Source of the DNA: Chlamydoabsidia padenii
Lineage: Eukaryota; Mucoromycota; Mucoromycetes; Mucorales; Cunninghamellaceae
Direction: 5' to 3'
Length of the DNA: 49,982 nucleotides
Assembly: GCA_025330725.1 (NCBI GenBank)
Contig: JAIWND010000074.1
Span: forward strand, 1 to 49,982
The translations under genes were made by a program, and so were the position numbers. The first letter of the stretch is position 1. Each line of letters starts with the position of its first letter. Positions 48,985 through 49,982 of the stretch are shown piece by piece. The notes below the pieces were generated by a model. It ran no database searches and had not been told where the DNA came from. It worked only from the letters and a program-made list of their open reading frames with translations.

Positions 48985-49265
48985 AGCCGAATAATTTTAA
49001 GAAGCCGATTAAGAAGCCGATTAAGAAGCCGATTAAGAAGCCGATTAAGAAGCCGATTTAAGAAGCCGATTTAATTGAAAGGCCGACATTGAAAGACCGA
49101 TTTAAGATGCCGATTAAATTTAAGATGCCAACATTGAAAAACTATTTAAGAAGCCGATTAAGATGCCGATTAAATTGAAAGACCGATATTCAAAGACCGA
49201 TTTAAGATGCTGATTTAATTGAAAGACCGACATTCAAAGATAGATTTAAAGGCCGACATTTGAGG
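48985..49265. repeat. 12-bp minisatellite AAGCCGATTAAG and relatives
   Basis: About five near-perfect copies of AGAAGCCGATTA (about 49000-49060), then looser GCCGATTTAA / GACCGATTTAAGATGCCGA variants to about 49265. No gene. Confidence 0.8.
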
Positions 49266-49303
49266 TATTAGACATGGAGTGCCGAAAAAAACTGAGGTTA
49301 TAG

Positions 49304-49306
49304 TTG

Positions 49307-49337
<31 letters not shown>
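49304..49337. repeat. poly-A run
   Basis: About 32 uninterrupted A between subtelomeric minisatellites and the TTGAGG zone; exact length uncertain. Confidence 0.8.
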
Positions 49338-49339
<2 letters not shown>

Positions 49340-49469
49340 AGTATTGTTAATTGATATTATGCTGAAGTTTGGTACCTGAGAATATATTGAAGAGTTAATA
49401 TTGATGGTAGACAGCAGAATGTTGATGTCAAAATTGAAGGTATATACATATTGAGGTTGAATAATAGGT

Positions 49470-49784
49470 GGATTTCGACGTTGAGGTTTTAAGGCTAATA
49501 TGAGGTGATGTTTGATGTTGAGGTTGATGTTAATGTTTGATGTTGAGGGTTGAGTTGAGGTTGTGGGTTTGAGGTTTAATGTTGTGGGTTGAGGTTGAGG
49601 TTGAGATTGAGAATTGAGGATTGAGGTTGAAATGGAGGTTGTGAATAGAGGTCTAGGTAGAGGTCTGAGGTTAAGGATGAGGTTGAGTTGAGGTCTATGT
49701 TTGAGTATGAGTTTGAGGTTTGAGGGTTGAGGGTTGAGGTTTGAGGTTGAGGTTTGAGGTTGAGGTTGAGGTTTGAGGTTGAGG
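49470..49784. repeat. degenerate TTGAGG / TTTGAGG zone
   Basis: Irregular mixtures of TTGAGG, TTTGAGG, TTGATG and TTGTGGG become steadily more regular towards the right, as in the proximal part of many telomeres. Confidence 0.75.
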
Positions 49785-49982
49785 TTTGAGGTTTGAGGTT
49801 TGAGGTTTGAGGTTTGAGGTTTGAGGTTTGAGGTTTGAGGTTTGAGGTTTGAGGTTTGAGGTTTGAGGTTTGAGGTTTGAGGTTTGAGGTTTGAGGTTTG
49901 AGGTTTGAGGTTTGAGGTTTGAGGTTTGAGGTTTGAGGTTTGAGGTTTGAGGTTTGAGGTTTGAGGTTTGAGGTTTGAGGTT
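49785..49982 (+). repeat. perfect TTTGAGG heptamer array, candidate telomere
   Basis: About 198 bases, or 28 copies, of the 7-mer TTTGAGG without a visible variant, running to the last base of the sequence. The G-rich strand reads 5' to 3' outward, as a right-hand telomere must. It differs from the common fungal TTAGGG. An ordinary 7-bp minisatellite at a contig end is the alternative. Confidence 0.6.

Noticed and set aside
48985..49265. CRISPR-like array in the 12-bp repeats
   Set aside because: Units are directly adjacent without unique spacers; it is a minisatellite in a eukaryotic subtelomere.

Overview
The window looks like the end of a chromosome from an early-diverging filamentous fungus, most probably Mucoromycota. 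The basis is many short GT-AG introns (about 60-100 nt, several per gene), A/T-rich spacers, CAG/CAA glutamine runs, and a protein set mixing standard fungal genes with genes better known from animals (a kaptin homologue, a BRPF-type scaffold, NBR1). The assignment is an inference from style and protein content; no rRNA or other marker is present.

Left part (1-32.5 kb): a compact, ordinary gene-rich arm with twelve confidently read multi-exon genes. In order: an SR splicing factor (-), a coiled-coil protein (-), a calmodulin-dependent protein kinase (+), a FHA-forkhead transcription factor (-), the spliceosomal pseudo-deubiquitinase USP39/Sad1 (+), a very large BRPF-like PHD/bromodomain/PWWP protein (-), a short nucleoplasmin-like acidic protein (+), ribosomal protein uL1/L10a (-), the selective-autophagy receptor NBR1 (-), a Trk potassium transporter (-), an INO80-type HMG-box protein (+) and kaptin (-). 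They are not an operon. Several are paired head-to-head across short spacers, and many spacers carry one recurrent element, TTCAAATCCCGA or its complement TCGGGATTTGAA, often 75-110 bp from a start codon. Functionally they cover splicing, chromatin and transcription, Ca2+ signalling, nutrient/TORC1-linked sensing and autophagy, and K+ uptake.

Middle right (32.9-48 kb): conserved genes stop. In their place is an array of about six diverged transcription-unit-like repeats of 0.9-3 kb. Each opens with the same promoter-type motif and a pyrimidine-rich leader, continues as short exon-like modules between plausible introns, and several close with a shared TAGTATAGAA...TTTTAAACTGTAT...AATAAA tail. 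One copy (32929-33343) still reads as an intact 63-residue three-exon protein; the others are decayed or chimeric. One contains a broken Ty3/gypsy integrase. I recognise no known family for the modules; this is the best candidate for something undescribed.

Far right (48-50 kb): a tRNA-derived putative Pol III RNA with a terminal hairpin, then 59-bp and 12-bp minisatellites, a degenerate TTGAGG zone, and finally about 28 perfect copies of the heptamer TTTGAGG running off the end of the sequence. The gradient from degenerate to perfect and the outward-facing G-rich strand suggest a telomere with a non-TTAGGG repeat.
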